From positions 1,832,001-1,896,000 of the forward strand of contig NZ_FNSI01000001.1 in assembly GCF_900104955.1 (NCBI RefSeq): a stretch of DNA of 64,000 nucleotides, written 5' to 3'. The stretch comes from Beijerinckia sp. 28-YEA-48. Its GTDB lineage: Bacteria; Pseudomonadota; Alphaproteobacteria; Rhizobiales; Beijerinckiaceae. The translations under genes and the position numbers were made by a program. The notes under the pieces were generated by a model, which did no database searches, was not told where the DNA came from, and saw only the letters and a program-made list of their open reading frames with translations. Positions 33,636 through 42,515 of the stretch are shown here, one piece after another. The number at the start of each line of letters is the position of its first letter. The stretch's first letter is position 1.

Positions 33636-34490
33636 ATGCGTTCTCTGCGCGCCGCCTTCATCTCCACGCTCTGCCTGGGTGGCCTTCCCGCCCTCGCTTC
33701 CGATATCGACAGCGAACATATGTTCGGCTTCACAGAAGGCAGCGATTTCGGTGGCAAGGGCGAATTGGAGATCGAATATTCCGCCTTCGGCCGCATTGGC
33801 CGAGCGCGCGGCCGCTATTCCGCAATCTCGGGCGGCCTCTCGGCCAAATATTCTGTGACGGACGATTTTCGTATCGCGCCAGGCTTCTTCCTTGCTCGCC
33901 ACGACATCTCCGGCGTTGCCGGCCTGCCCAACAGAGGCGCCTTTGCGCCGGAAGGCGTCGAACTCGAATTCAAATACCGGCTGTGGCGACGCGATCGGGA
34001 TGGCTTCGGTCTCACCATCGGCGCCAAGCCGACCTTCGCGCGGATGGACGGCGTGACCGGGCTACGGGCGAGCGAATTCGCCACGTCTTTCTTCGCCCGT
34101 CTCGACAAGGAGATCGTGCCGAACACGGTTCTGGCGGCCATCAATATCGATTTCGAGACAGCCGTTGGCCGCACGCCCGGCATGAGGTCCTGGGATCGTG
34201 CGTCAGCACTCAGCCTTTCGGCCGGTGCGACCACGCGGATTATCGGGCGATTGTTCCTCGGCGGTGAAGCACGTTACGTGCGCGCCACCGATGGCGGTTT
34301 CCTCAATCGCTTCGCGGGCCATGCGCTCTTCATCGGCCCTAACCTGTTCTACAAGCCGACCGACCATTCCTTCATCTCGGCGGTGTGGAACCGGCAAGTG
34401 TCTGGCCGTGCCCATGGGCAACCCGGACGCTTCGATCTCGATAATTTCGAACGCAATGAAATGCGCATCGTCTATGGCGTGGCGTTTTGA
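33636..34490 (+). CDS. exported, probably outer-membrane barrel protein of unknown family
   Basis: 284 residues with signal peptide (MRSLRAAFISTLCLGGLPALA, mature start SDIDSEHMFGFTEGSDFGGKGE). The rest alternates strands and short turns, with phrases such as LSAKYSVTDDFRIAPGFFL, FKYRLWRRDRDGFGLTIGAKPTFARMDG, ALSLSAGATTRIIGRLFLGGEARYVR, and an aromatic final strand EMRIVYGVAF. That is the pattern of a 10-12-strand outer-membrane barrel, with the F end used in BAM recognition. The family is not recognised. Role unknown; it follows mntH but there is no evidence of co-regulation. Confidence 0.75.
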   Translation: MRSLRAAFISTLCLGGLPALASDIDSEHMFGFTEGSDFGGKGELEIEYSAFGRIGRARGRYSAISGGLSAKYSVTDDFRIAPGFFLARHDISGVAGLPNRGAFAPEGVELEFKYRLWRRDRDGFGLTIGAKPTFARMDGVTGLRASEFATSFFARLDKEIVPNTVLAAINIDFETAVGRTPGMRSWDRASALSLSAGATTRIIGRLFLGGEARYVRATDGGFLNRFAGHALFIGPNLFYKPTDHSFISAVWNRQVSGRAHGQPGRFDLDNFERNEMRIVYGVAF

Positions 34491-34570
34491 CTATGCGTTT
34501 TGCAATTGGATGGACCCATCGGTCCTAGGCAAAACCTCTCCGTTGGCATTCCCGACGCGCCGCAGCCTTC

Positions 34571-34717
34571 GTGTCTTCCCGGGCGCCGCAGGCGACCCGG
34601 GATCCAGGGGCCACGCAGTAGAATGTTGCGTTGCTGATCGCCGCAGCCAAACCACAAGCAACATCGCGCCCTTGGCCCCTGGATCCCGGATCACGCTGCG
34701 CGTGTCCGGGATGACAC
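34571..34717. repeat. mosaic palindromic repeat element, copy B
   Basis: The element starts GTGTCTTCCCGGG and ends CCGGGATGACAC, imperfect terminal inverted repeats. Inside are GGGATCCAGGGGCC and its mirror GGCCCCTGGATCCC around 34608-34687, framing a central part. It lies between convergent genes (34490 and 34737) and may act as a bidirectional transcript end. Related copies are at 529-654 (rearranged) and 38901-39051. Confidence 0.65.
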
Positions 34718-34736
34718 CGAGGTGTTCGCTACCCAG

Positions 34737-35510
34737 TTAAACGAGCGCGATCGCTGCGATCAGGCGGCCATAGTCGTTCTCGCCGCGATGGGTGGTGCGG
34801 CGATAGGAGAAGAAGCGCGCTTCGTCCGCATAGGTGTCGAGGCCGAGATTCTCGAAGGCACCAACGCCGGACTTTTCGAGCTGCGCGCCGATGAAGGCCG
34901 GCAGATCGAACATGGCGTGGTCCTCGCGCGACGACGACACAAAGAAGCGTTCGTTGCCTGCATCGGCGACGCGAAAGCGTGCGACGAATTCCGGCCCGAC
35001 TTCATAGGAGGCCTGCGCGATCGTCGGCCCAAGCACGACGTTGATATGGGCGCGCTTCGCGCCAAGTTCCTCCATGCGCGTCAAGGTCGATTCGATCACG
35101 CCATCGAAAGCGCCCTTCCAGCCGGCGTGGGCGGCGGCGACCACCCCTGCCCGCGCATCAGCAAACAGCAAGATGCCACAGTCGGCACCGGTAACGCCAA
35201 GCCCGAGACCTTTCGCCGCCGTCGCGATGCCGTCGCAACGCGGCCGCTCGGTCTCGTTCCAGGGCGCGGCGATCGCCACCGCTTCGGCTGAATGAATCTG
35301 ATACGGCACCATGAAGCGATCGGGCGCCACGCCCAGCGCGTCGGCCATGCGGCGCTTGTTCTCGGCCACCGCTGCAGCATCATCGCGCGAACCGGCGCCG
35401 CCGTTCAGCGAGGCATAGACGCCGGTGCTGACGCCACCCTGGCGGGTGAAGAACGCATGCGACACACCGGCTGTTTCCAGAAGGCGCGAGCGGATGACGA
35501 GCGTGCTCAT
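34737..35510 (-). CDS. pgeF: purine nucleoside phosphorylase / YfiH (laccase-domain) family
   Basis: 257 residues of the YfiH/PgeF family, once called polyphenol oxidase. Members cleave adenosine and inosine and, in some bacteria, help remove incorrect peptidoglycan precursors. Landmarks: HAFFTRQGGVSTGVYASLNGG at the N-terminus, LGVTGADCGILLF with the catalytic Cys, and VVAAAHAGWKGAFDGV with the zinc-binding His. The third gene of a tight run: its start overlaps the end of the methyltransferase by 4 bases, so lgt, midA and pgeF are translated from one message. Confidence 0.92.
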   Translation of the reverse strand: MSTLVIRSRLLETAGVSHAFFTRQGGVSTGVYASLNGGAGSRDDAAAVAENKRRMADALGVAPDRFMVPYQIHSAEAVAIAAPWNETERPRCDGIATAAKGLGLGVTGADCGILLFADARAGVVAAAHAGWKGAFDGVIESTLTRMEELGAKRAHINVVLGPTIAQASYEVGPEFVARFRVADAGNERFFVSSSREDHAMFDLPAFIGAQLEKSGVGAFENLGLDTYADEARFFSYRRTTHRGENDYGRLIAAIALV

Positions 35511-36619
35511 TTCGGCGGGCTCTGCAAGCCCGGCGGTTGCGGCATGTCGGGATGCGTGACCGCCATCACTTTGAACAACGCCCCCATGCCGGGCACCATG
35601 GTGCCGGCGGCGCCGCGCTCTGGCGCGGTCGAGACAAGGCGTAGCAGTGCCCGGTCGACCTCGATCGCCTGACGCGCCGTCGCTTGGCGCTTGAGGCCAT
35701 TGGCCCGTTCAAAAATGCCGAGCTTCGAGAGAAAGTCCGCCTGCCGCTGCGGTCCATAAACAGCCGCGCCCATGGCGCGCGCCGTGCGCGCCAAAGCGGC
35801 GAAATCGACATGGGCGGTGAGATCAGCCTCACCCGGTTCATCAAGCGGCGATACCGGCTGATGGCTTTTCAGCGCCTGCAAGGTTTCGCCGTATTGGGTT
35901 TCCACATGGCCGTAGTCGATAATCAGCGCCGCACCCTTGTCGGTGGCGACGCGCTTGGCCAGTTCAGCCATGACCCGATGCCCCAATCCTGAGACCTCGA
36001 ACACGGCGTTTTCCTCGGCCCGGGCGCGGATCGAGGTCTCGGGATCATCCGCAAGGCCGAAATAGAGCGCGTCATCCTCGTCAAGGCCGATCACCTTCTC
36101 GTACCAGGCGCCATCCTGAAAGACGTAATGGCGCACAGGCAGAGCGTCGAAGAACTCATTGGCGAGGAAGATCGAGGGTCCATAGGGCACGGTGTCGAGA
36201 GATTGATGCCATTCGATCTTGAAATCGGAGCCAGCGAGGATCTCGCGCTGCTGCGCTTCCAGCACCGGGCTGGTCTCGACAAGATGCACGGTGAGCGCCT
36301 TGGCGAAATTGCCGGCGACCTGCAAGGCGCGCAGCGCGTCCGACATCAGGGTGCCACGACCGGGGCCAAGCTCAACCAGCTGGATTTTCTTCGGCGACCC
36401 CATCAGCGCCCAGACCTCGGCCGCCCATAAGCCGAGCAGTTCGCCGAACATCTGCGAAATTTCCGGCGCGGTGGTGAAGTCACCATCAGCGCCGAAGGGA
36501 TCGCGCGTCATGTAATAACCGCGCTCGGGATCGCCGAGCGCCAGCGCCATGAACCGTTCGAGGGAGATGGTCTCGCCGTTGCGGATCAACTGACGGATAT
36601 GCGCGCCGAGCGGCGTCAT
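35507..36619 (-). CDS. midA: MidA/NDUFAF7-family SAM-dependent methyltransferase
   Basis: 370 residues. In mitochondria NDUFAF7 methylates complex I subunit NDUFS2, and bacterial homologues are widespread in Alphaproteobacteria. Landmarks: GETISLERFMALALGDPERGYYM at the start, the SAM-binding LVELGPGRGTLMSDALR near residue 85, FLANEFFDALPVRHYVF and the end GPLDEPGEADLTAHVDFAALAR with the DxxAHVDF motif. It overlaps lgt and pgeF by 4 bases at each end. Substrate in bacteria is not settled. Confidence 0.92.
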   Translation of the reverse strand: MTPLGAHIRQLIRNGETISLERFMALALGDPERGYYMTRDPFGADGDFTTAPEISQMFGELLGLWAAEVWALMGSPKKIQLVELGPGRGTLMSDALRALQVAGNFAKALTVHLVETSPVLEAQQREILAGSDFKIEWHQSLDTVPYGPSIFLANEFFDALPVRHYVFQDGAWYEKVIGLDEDDALYFGLADDPETSIRARAEENAVFEVSGLGHRVMAELAKRVATDKGAALIIDYGHVETQYGETLQALKSHQPVSPLDEPGEADLTAHVDFAALARTARAMGAAVYGPQRQADFLSKLGIFERANGLKRQATARQAIEVDRALLRLVSTAPERGAAGTMVPGMGALFKVMAVTHPDMPQPPGLQSPPK

Positions 36620-37461
36620 TCCTTGTCCCCCGCCTTGTTTCCTGTCCCCGCCGCTGTCACCGGGCGAGAGCGTGCGACCAGCCAGACGCCGAGCAGCACC
36701 AGAGGCACCGACAGGAGCATGCCCATTGTCGCATTTCCAAACAGAAATCCCAATTGCGGATCGGGCTCGCGGAAGAATTCACAGAAAATACGCGCCAGAC
36801 CGTAGCCGATGCCGAAAACGCCGGTCAAAAAGCCCGGTCGGCGGAAGCCGCCACGGCGGACGAAGACATAGAGAATCAGCAGCAGCACCAGGCCTTCGAG
36901 CCCAGCCTCATAAAGCTGGCTCGGATGGCGCGGCAGTGGCCCGGCATCGGGAAAGACCATGGCCCAGGGCACATCGGTCGGTCGGCCCCACAATTCCGGC
37001 TTGATGAAATTGGCGATGCGGCCAAACAGCAGGCCGATCGGCACCACGGTCGAGCAGAGATCGGTGACGGTCAGCACCCCAAGCTTATAGCGCCGGGCAA
37101 ACAGCCAGATCGCCAAAGCGGCGCCTGCAAGCCCACCGTGAAACGACATGCCGCCCTTCCACAGCGCAAATATCTCTTGCGGCTGCGCCATGTAATGCTC
37201 GGCATTGTAGAAGAGCACATAGCCCAGACGGCCGCCGAGAATGACGCCGAAGGCGCAATAGACCAACAGGTCGTCGAGGGACGCGACCGTGGGGCGCGGC
37301 ACCACGCCCCAATGGGCGGGCTGCGCGACGAGGCGGCGGGCATAATACCAACCGCCGATCAGGCCGAAGATATAAGCCAGCGCATACCAGCGGATCGCGA
37401 ACGGGCCGATCTCGAAGAGGATCGGATCGATGACGGGAAAGGCGATGACGGGCGCAAACAT
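36616..37461 (-). CDS. lgt: prolipoprotein diacylglyceryl transferase
   Basis: 281 residues from the ATG at 37461, with AGGAAGG just upstream; the frame extends 51 codons further but that part is not homologous. The enzyme attaches diacylglycerol to the lipobox cysteine of prolipoproteins in the inner membrane. Seven hydrophobic helices; signature GGRLGYVLFYNAEHY, the KGGMSFHGGLAGAALAIW stretch and GRIANFIKPELWGRPTDVPWAMVFP, the Lgt motif (Arg and Asn for lipid binding). Essential in many Gram-negatives. Leads the lgt-midA-pgeF operon. Confidence 0.95.
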   Translation of the reverse strand: MFAPVIAFPVIDPILFEIGPFAIRWYALAYIFGLIGGWYYARRLVAQPAHWGVVPRPTVASLDDLLVYCAFGVILGGRLGYVLFYNAEHYMAQPQEIFALWKGGMSFHGGLAGAALAIWLFARRYKLGVLTVTDLCSTVVPIGLLFGRIANFIKPELWGRPTDVPWAMVFPDAGPLPRHPSQLYEAGLEGLVLLLILYVFVRRGGFRRPGFLTGVFGIGYGLARIFCEFFREPDPQLGFLFGNATMGMLLSVPLVLLGVWLVARSRPVTAAGTGNKAGDKE

Positions 37462-37528
37462 GCCTTCCTGCCTAACCGCTGCCTGCGCAAGGGGCAAGCC
37501 ACCCCGCGAATGGCCGCTTAAACCGCTG

Positions 37529-38221
37529 TCAGACGGGCCTCGCCAGGAACAACATTCGGCCCTGATTGTGCCCGATGTTGCGCGCCGCCCGCTCGGCCGC
37601 GAATCCATGGCCACGCAGCAGTTCGATCATGGCGGTCTCGCTGTAGCGCGTCAGGCCGAGCTGTTCACGCAGCTTACGATAGTCGGAAAACACCGTCTTG
37701 ACGATGCCCTTCAGGGCCGCCGTCAGAAAGCCGCCATGGGCGGCGAAGCCGAGCAGCGCCCCAGTATCGGACAGCGCATTGGCGTTTTCGGGGATAACAT
37801 CGCCCAGCGCCAGCACGCCACCCGGCTTTAATTTCGTGCGCGCCAGATCAAGCAACGCGATGAGTTCGTCGCGCGACAGATATTGCAGCACCGAATTGAC
37901 GACGATGAGATCGAGCGTGCCGGGCTCGAGGCCGGCCAGCGCCGTCTCGTCGAGCACGGTGATATTGGCTTCGTTGCGAACGCGCTGGGCGACCGCTCCC
38001 CGCACGGTCGGCGCGGTGTCGAAGAGATAGAGCCTGGCGCAGGCACGGGCGAGATCAACAGCCGTCCACGCCTCGCCGCAGCCATAGTCGAGCACGACGG
38101 CCGTGGGCGACGGAAACAGTTTGACGATGTCGCGGGCGATCAGGTCGAAATGCAGCTGACGGTGCCGCTTGCTGACATAGATCGGGTGCGGCCCATCCCA
38201 ATATTCGCGCCAAGAGGTCAT
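37529..38221 (-). CDS. class I SAM-dependent methyltransferase
   Basis: 230 residues. The Rossmann-type SAM motif I is VVLDYGCGEAWTAVDLA near residue 43, with DLIVVNSVLQYLSRDEL as motif IV and LKPGGVLALGDVIPENANALSD as motif V/post-motif. The family includes many with small-molecule or lipid targets, and the C-terminal half contains YSETAMIELLRGHGFAAE. It sits 67 bases before lgt on the same strand and may join that operon. Substrate unknown. Confidence 0.85.
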   Translation of the reverse strand: MTSWREYWDGPHPIYVSKRHRQLHFDLIARDIVKLFPSPTAVVLDYGCGEAWTAVDLARACARLYLFDTAPTVRGAVAQRVRNEANITVLDETALAGLEPGTLDLIVVNSVLQYLSRDELIALLDLARTKLKPGGVLALGDVIPENANALSDTGALLGFAAHGGFLTAALKGIVKTVFSDYRKLREQLGLTRYSETAMIELLRGHGFAAERAARNIGHNQGRMLFLARPV

Positions 38222-38379
38222 TGCTGCCTTTCCGTTGCCTGCGTGAGCCCCAGTCCTACAGGGGCGCGATGGCGAGGGAAAGGCATCCCTGTATCATCCC
38301 TGACGCTGAAGCCGACGCCCCCCATTCGTGATAAGCTCGCCCATCGGGACGGCGCAGCTCTCTAGCTGACGGATGATAG

Positions 38380-38838
38380 ATGAAGTGGCAAGACCCTCAA
38401 GTAGTCAAATGTCCGATCTGTTCGCATTCGGCCCAGCAGTCCGTCTCTGTTCTCCTCTCGCGGTCCGCGACATGTCCCTCGTGCGGAGCTTCGCTCGACG
38501 CCGTATCAAATGACATGCATCGACTGCAGGAGGGCTGGGAGGAGTTTGGGATTATTATGAGCATCGCCGTCCAGATCGAATCTGCTGTTCCGCAAATCAA
38601 ATTTGCCGACGATGACGTGGCATCAATCAAATCCCTCGCTGATTTTACCAAAGTGACGGAGCGATTGGTGGAAAGCGCGTCCCTCAAGCAGAATCAATTT
38701 GAGGCGAAGAAGATTGTGGCGTCAGCCGCCAAAGCCATATTTCCTACACTGGATTATCCGCAATTTGACATGCGGTTGATCGAGCTGTGCCGGCCTCACC
38801 GGAGTACATTCGATCCCTTCGCCCCACGGGGAGAATGA
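38380..38838 (+). CDS. small zinc-ribbon protein of unknown function
   Basis: 152 residues, ATG at 38380. The first 40 residues carry two CxxC pairs (CPIC at 11-14 and CPSC at 32-35) separated by 17 residues, the geometry of a zinc ribbon. The remaining part is helical and charged (DDDVASIKSLADFTKVTERLVESASLKQNQFEAKKIVASAAKAIF), without a recognised domain. Codon use looks less GC-biased than the surrounding genes, for example TTTTACC, ATTATTATG runs, so recent acquisition is possible. It sits alone between the methyltransferase and the palindromic element at 38901. Confidence 0.6.
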   Translation: MKWQDPQVVKCPICSHSAQQSVSVLLSRSATCPSCGASLDAVSNDMHRLQEGWEEFGIIMSIAVQIESAVPQIKFADDDVASIKSLADFTKVTERLVESASLKQNQFEAKKIVASAAKAIFPTLDYPQFDMRLIELCRPHRSTFDPFAPRGE

Positions 38839-38900
38839 CACGGCAGGGCGTTGGCCGAGATCGCGCCTGCGGCGTGCCGAGTACGACAAGCCGCAGCCTT

Positions 38901-39051
38901 GGTGTCATCCTGGACGCCTGCGCAGCAGGCGATCCGGGATCCAGAGCAAGCGGTAGAAAGCCGCATCAGCTCGCGACGGCACCATGTTCAGCATTCGTGC
39001 GGCTGCTCTGGATCCCCGCTCAGCCGCTGCGCGGCTGTCGGGGATGACACC
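38901..39051. repeat. mosaic palindromic repeat element, copy C
   Basis: The best preserved copy: 151 bases between perfect terminal inverted repeats GGTGTCATCC (38901-38910) and GGATGACACC (39042-39051). Inside are a small hairpin CGCCTGCGCAGCAGGCG and the inner inverted pair GGGATCCAGAGC / GCTCTGGATCC. The layout parallels the rhizobial intergenic mosaic elements. It lies between convergent genes. Confidence 0.7.
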
Positions 39052-39084
39052 GGGGTTTAGATCCGATGCCCTCCTCTGCTCCCC

Positions 39085-39858
39085 TTACGCCGCCGCACTG
39101 CCCTGAGAGCGGAAGGCCCAGCCGGTCATGCGCTGTTCGAGCCAGGCGGTGGCTGCGTACATCAAGATGCCCTCGACGGCGAGCGCGATCAGGCCAGCGA
39201 AGACCAGCGGCATCTGGAAGTTCGAGCCCGCCTGCGCCATCAGAAAGCCGATGCCGGCATTGGCGGCGATGGTCTCCGACACCACGGTGCCGACGAAGGC
39301 CAAGGTGATCGCCACTTTCAGCGAGCCGAAGAAATACGGCATGGCTCTGGGAATACCGACCTTGCGCATGACATCGAGCTTCGATGCGCCAAGCGCGCGC
39401 AGCACGTCCTCAAGCTCGGGCTCGATGGTGGCGAGCCCGGTGGCGACGTTGACGACGACAGGGAAGAACGAGATCAGAAAGGCCGTGAGGATCGCCGGCA
39501 CTTCGCCGATGCCAAACCACAACACGAGGATCGGCACGACAGCGACTTTCGGAATCGAGTTGAAGCCGATCATCACCGGATAAAGGCCGCGATAGATGGT
39601 GCGCGACCAGCCAACGACGAGGCCAAGGAACAGCCCAAAGCCCACCGCCAGCGCGAAGCCGGCCAAGGTCGTCCACAAGGTGACGAAGGAGTTGCGCAAC
39701 AGCGGCGACCAATAGCGCAGGATCGCCGCCCAGATGTCGGTGGGCGCCGGCAGGATGATGGTCGAGACACCGAACAGTTTGCAGACGAGTTCCCAGATGG
39801 CAAACAGGGCGACGACGAAAATCCACGGCGCGAGGGTTTCTATTTTGGAGGAGTTCAT
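39085..39858 (-). CDS. ABC importer permease (SsuC/TauC type)
   Basis: 257 residues with about six membrane helices and the binding-protein-dependent transport signature in EDVLRALGASKLDVMRKVGIPRAMPYFFGSLKVAIT (EAA loop). The family covers permeases for nitrate, taurine, sulfonates and thiamine precursors. The gene overlaps the ATPase gene by 4 bases, and the substrate-binding protein lies upstream of the ATPase, giving a complete importer operon in the order SBP-ATPase-permease. The substrate cannot be deduced from the permease. Confidence 0.9.
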   Translation of the reverse strand: MNSSKIETLAPWIFVVALFAIWELVCKLFGVSTIILPAPTDIWAAILRYWSPLLRNSFVTLWTTLAGFALAVGFGLFLGLVVGWSRTIYRGLYPVMIGFNSIPKVAVVPILVLWFGIGEVPAILTAFLISFFPVVVNVATGLATIEPELEDVLRALGASKLDVMRKVGIPRAMPYFFGSLKVAITLAFVGTVVSETIAANAGIGFLMAQAGSNFQMPLVFAGLIALAVEGILMYAATAWLEQRMTGWAFRSQGSAAA

Positions 39859-40634
39859 GATTTGCGCACCTGTGCAATCTTGTTGCGCAGATCGTGGACG
39901 AGATCGGTGAACGGCTTTTCGTAGCAGACGTCGAGATCGCGCGGCCGCGAGAACGAGACGTCGCGGGTTTCGATGATGCGGCCGGGCCGCGCGCTCATCA
40001 CATGCACGGTGTCGGCTAAGAAAGCCGCCTCACGCAGATCGTGCGTCACCAGCACCACGGTGAATTTCAGCCGCTGCCAGACATCGCGCAGCACGCACCA
40101 TAATTCCTCGCGGGTGAACGCATCGAGCGCGGCGAAGGGTTCGTCGAGCATCAATAGCGCCGGCTCGTGAATGAGCGAGCGGCACAGCGAGGCGCGTTGT
40201 TGCATGCCGCCCGACAATTCCCACGGGAAGCGATTGCCGAAGCCGGCGAGACCGACGGTTGCGAGCAAGTCCTCGACCTTGGCGACATATTCGGCACGGT
40301 GCGAACGGAACTTGCCGCGATAGGGCTCGACGATTTCGAGCGGCAGCAGAATGTTGTCGGTGACCGTGCGCCAGGGCAGCAGGTTGGCGTTTTGAAACGC
40401 CATACCCGCCATTTTCACCGGGCCGCGCACCGGGCTGCCAGCAACCGCGACCGAGCCCGCCGTCGGCTTCACCAAGCCGGTGACGAGTTTCATCAGGGTC
40501 GACTTGCCGCAACCGGAGGGGCCGACGACCGCGGCGAATTCGCCGCGAGCGACGTTGAGCGTCGTGCCTTCGAGGGCAAGCACAGGACCCGTGCGTCCCG
40601 CATAGGCGAGCGACACATTATCAAGAGCGATCAA
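39855..40634 (-). CDS. ABC importer ATPase
   Basis: 259 residues. Walker A GPSGCGKST at 38-46, Q-loop region near 80, signature LSGGMQQR at ~140-147, Walker B LLMLDEP at ~160-166 and H-loop His198. It belongs to the SsuB/TauB-like group that pairs with nitrate/sulfonate-type permeases. It overlaps the permease start by 4 bases and begins ~40 bases after the binding-protein gene ends, consistent with one transcript. Confidence 0.95.
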   Translation of the reverse strand: MIALDNVSLAYAGRTGPVLALEGTTLNVARGEFAAVVGPSGCGKSTLMKLVTGLVKPTAGSVAVAGSPVRGPVKMAGMAFQNANLLPWRTVTDNILLPLEIVEPYRGKFRSHRAEYVAKVEDLLATVGLAGFGNRFPWELSGGMQQRASLCRSLIHEPALLMLDEPFAALDAFTREELWCVLRDVWQRLKFTVVLVTHDLREAAFLADTVHVMSARPGRIIETRDVSFSRPRDLDVCYEKPFTDLVHDLRNKIAQVRKS

Positions 40635-40673
40635 GTCTTCTCTCCGCTCGGAGGTTGGATCAGACGTTGCCGC

Positions 40674-41690
40674 TCAAAGTTTGCGCTCGCTGGCCGCTGG
40701 CAGGTACTCGCTGGTGAAAATATCAGCGGCTGTCGGCCGGTTCTTGAACTCATAGGTATCAGCGATCTGGTCGATCGACTTGGCCATGCGTTCCATGTCG
40801 ACACCGCCCACACCATTCGCCTTGACCCAGGGCGTGACCATGTTGTCGCGCAGCGCCATCTTCAGGCGCGCCAGCTCGATCGCGAGATCGCCGGTCTCAT
40901 TGCGCTTCATCACCGACTTGATCGCCTCGTCGGGATTCTTCGCGGTCTCGATGACGCCCTTGATCGTCGCACGGACGAAGCCCGCGACCACTTTCGGATT
41001 GGCCTTGGCGAATTCCGGATTGACCATGATGGCGTTGCCGTAGAGCACCAAGCCATGGTCGGACATCAGCATGACGGAGATGTCTTCGGGTTTAATGTTG
41101 TTCTGCTGCAGATTGAAGAAGGACGAAAACGAGAAGCCGGCTATCACGTCGACTTTGCCCTGGGCCAGCATCGGCTCGCGCACCGGGAAGCCGACATTCT
41201 CGATCTTCACTTTCGAATCGTCGAACTTGTTCTCCTTGACGAAGGCTTTCCACTGGGCGAAGGCGCCGTCAGCCGCCGGCGCACCGAAAACTTTGCCTTC
41301 GAGATCCTTGGGCGTCTTGATGCCGGTCTTCGTCAGGCTGACGAGGGAAAACGGCGGGCGGTCATAGACCATCATCACCGACGTCACCTTCTGATCCGGA
41401 TTCTGGTCGCGGAATTTCACCAGCGAGTTGATGTCGAAGAAGCCGAGCGGATAAGTGCCGGCGGCGACGCGGGCTATGCCCTGCACGGAGCCTGGACCGG
41501 TGTCGACAGTGACGTCGAGCCCTTCGGCCTTATAGAACCCCTTGTCGATCGCCACGAAGTAAGGCGCCGACGGCCCCTCGAACTTCCAGTCGAGCGCGAA
41601 TTTGACCGCCGTCTGGGCAGCCGCCCCGTAGGCGCTGCACGAAATGACAGCAATCGCCGCAAAAGCCGCCTTGAAATTAAGCTTCGTCAT
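40674..41690 (-). CDS. ABC importer substrate-binding protein (NMT1/THI5-like)
   Basis: 338 residues from the ATG at 41690, with AAGGGG a few bases upstream; a further 26 in-frame codons are rejected. Signal peptide (residues 1-24, ending AYGAAA^Q). The mature protein starts KFALDWKFEGPSAPYFVAIDKGFYKAEGLDVTV, the SBP type used for nitrate, sulfonates and, in ThiY-like cases, thiamine pyrimidine precursors. The FALDW start is common to ThiY/THI5-like proteins, so a pyrimidine precursor of thiamine is a possible ligand; this is a guess. No thiamine riboswitch was recognised upstream of the gene. Confidence 0.88.
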   Translation of the reverse strand: MTKLNFKAAFAAIAVISCSAYGAAAQTAVKFALDWKFEGPSAPYFVAIDKGFYKAEGLDVTVDTGPGSVQGIARVAAGTYPLGFFDINSLVKFRDQNPDQKVTSVMMVYDRPPFSLVSLTKTGIKTPKDLEGKVFGAPAADGAFAQWKAFVKENKFDDSKVKIENVGFPVREPMLAQGKVDVIAGFSFSSFFNLQQNNIKPEDISVMLMSDHGLVLYGNAIMVNPEFAKANPKVVAGFVRATIKGVIETAKNPDEAIKSVMKRNETGDLAIELARLKMALRDNMVTPWVKANGVGGVDMERMAKSIDQIADTYEFKNRPTAADIFTSEYLPAASERKL

Positions 41691-41884
41691 TCCCCGTTCC
41701 CCTTCCTGCTGCCTCCCGAATGAGCGGAGGCTGAAACATCGTGAGGAATTACGCAAGCGATGTGCCAATTGGATCGATTTTTTTCGTCCAACGACAGATC
41801 CATTCGACGCAGCCGAACGTAAGAGAACTCGCAGGTACCGGGCTGGGTATTTTTAAGCACCTGTTTGTACTGTATTTGTAATAC

Positions 41885-41909
41885 GCCCCGTCCAGTTGCT
41901 GGACGGGGC
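41885..41909 (-). terminator. strong hairpin after the CinA-family gene
   Basis: GCCCCGTCCA (41885-41894) and TGGACGGGGC (41900-41909) pair perfectly around a 5-base loop, immediately after the stop codon of the minus-strand gene at 41914. On the plus strand the following bases are ATTTTC, on the minus strand GTATTA, so the U-tract is weak for that direction. Confidence 0.55.
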
Positions 41910-41913
41910 ATTT

Positions 41914-42414
41914 TCATGCGCTCACCAGCGCCATCTCCAAAAGGTCGAGCGCCGCCACGCCGAAGGCGAACATATTGGCTTGACGATCCTCGCTCCCGGT
42001 TTCGACGGTCGTGGTCATGCTCATCTTGCCGGAGATGGCGAGGCAGCAATGGCCCGAAGCATCGCCATAGCGATTGCCCCCCGGCCCTGTCGCGCCACTT
42101 TCAGCCAGGCTCCAATCGGCGGCGAAGCGCTCGCGCACGGTTTGCGCCAACAGCGCCGCATAGGGCTCGGTGGAGGCGCGCATGCCCCGCGGCAGATCGC
42201 CGATGCCAAGCTGCAGCAACCGCGCCTTCTGGGTGTAGACGACGAGGCCGCCAAGAAAATAGGCCGAGGCGCCGGGCACCGACAGCAAAGCGGCGGCGAT
42301 CAAGCCGCCGGCCGAGGATTCGGCGATGACGATGCTCTCGCCGCGTGTCTTCAAAAGCGCGGCGACCCGTTCCGCCCGCGCCGTCATATCGGAAAAATCC
42401 ATCGCGTCCGCCAT
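41914..42414 (-). CDS. CinA-family nicotinamide-nucleotide amidohydrolase
   Basis: 166 residues from the ATG at 42414 with GGGGAG upstream. This is the stand-alone C-terminal CinA domain (PncC), which hydrolyses NMN to nicotinic acid mononucleotide in pyridine nucleotide salvage. Landmarks: LLKTRGESIVIAESSAGGLIAAALLSVPGASAYFLGGLVVYT with the catalytic Ser region (ESSAGG), and LAESGATGPGGNRYGDASGHCCLAI with the conserved GATGPGG loop. It lies upstream of the autotransporter cluster on the other strand. Confidence 0.9.
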   Translation of the reverse strand: MADAMDFSDMTARAERVAALLKTRGESIVIAESSAGGLIAAALLSVPGASAYFLGGLVVYTQKARLLQLGIGDLPRGMRASTEPYAALLAQTVRERFAADWSLAESGATGPGGNRYGDASGHCCLAISGKMSMTTTVETGSEDRQANMFAFGVAALDLLEMALVSA

Positions 42415-42515
42415 ACTGCTCCCCGCTTTGCCCAAAACGACCTCGGCTCTTTATGGCAGAAGCTCGACCGTTGAGGAAACGGCATCCAAGTCAAAAATGA
42501 GCGCACGGGTAAACA

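Noticed and set aside
37462..37614. N-terminal extension of Lgt
   Set aside because: Family members begin at the MFAP... residue, where AGGAAGG precedes the ATG; the extra 51 codons are not hydrophobic or conserved.
40167..41723. 518-codon frame on the plus strand across the ABC importer genes
   Set aside because: It spans two genes on the other strand that have complete motifs, and does not match any protein pattern.
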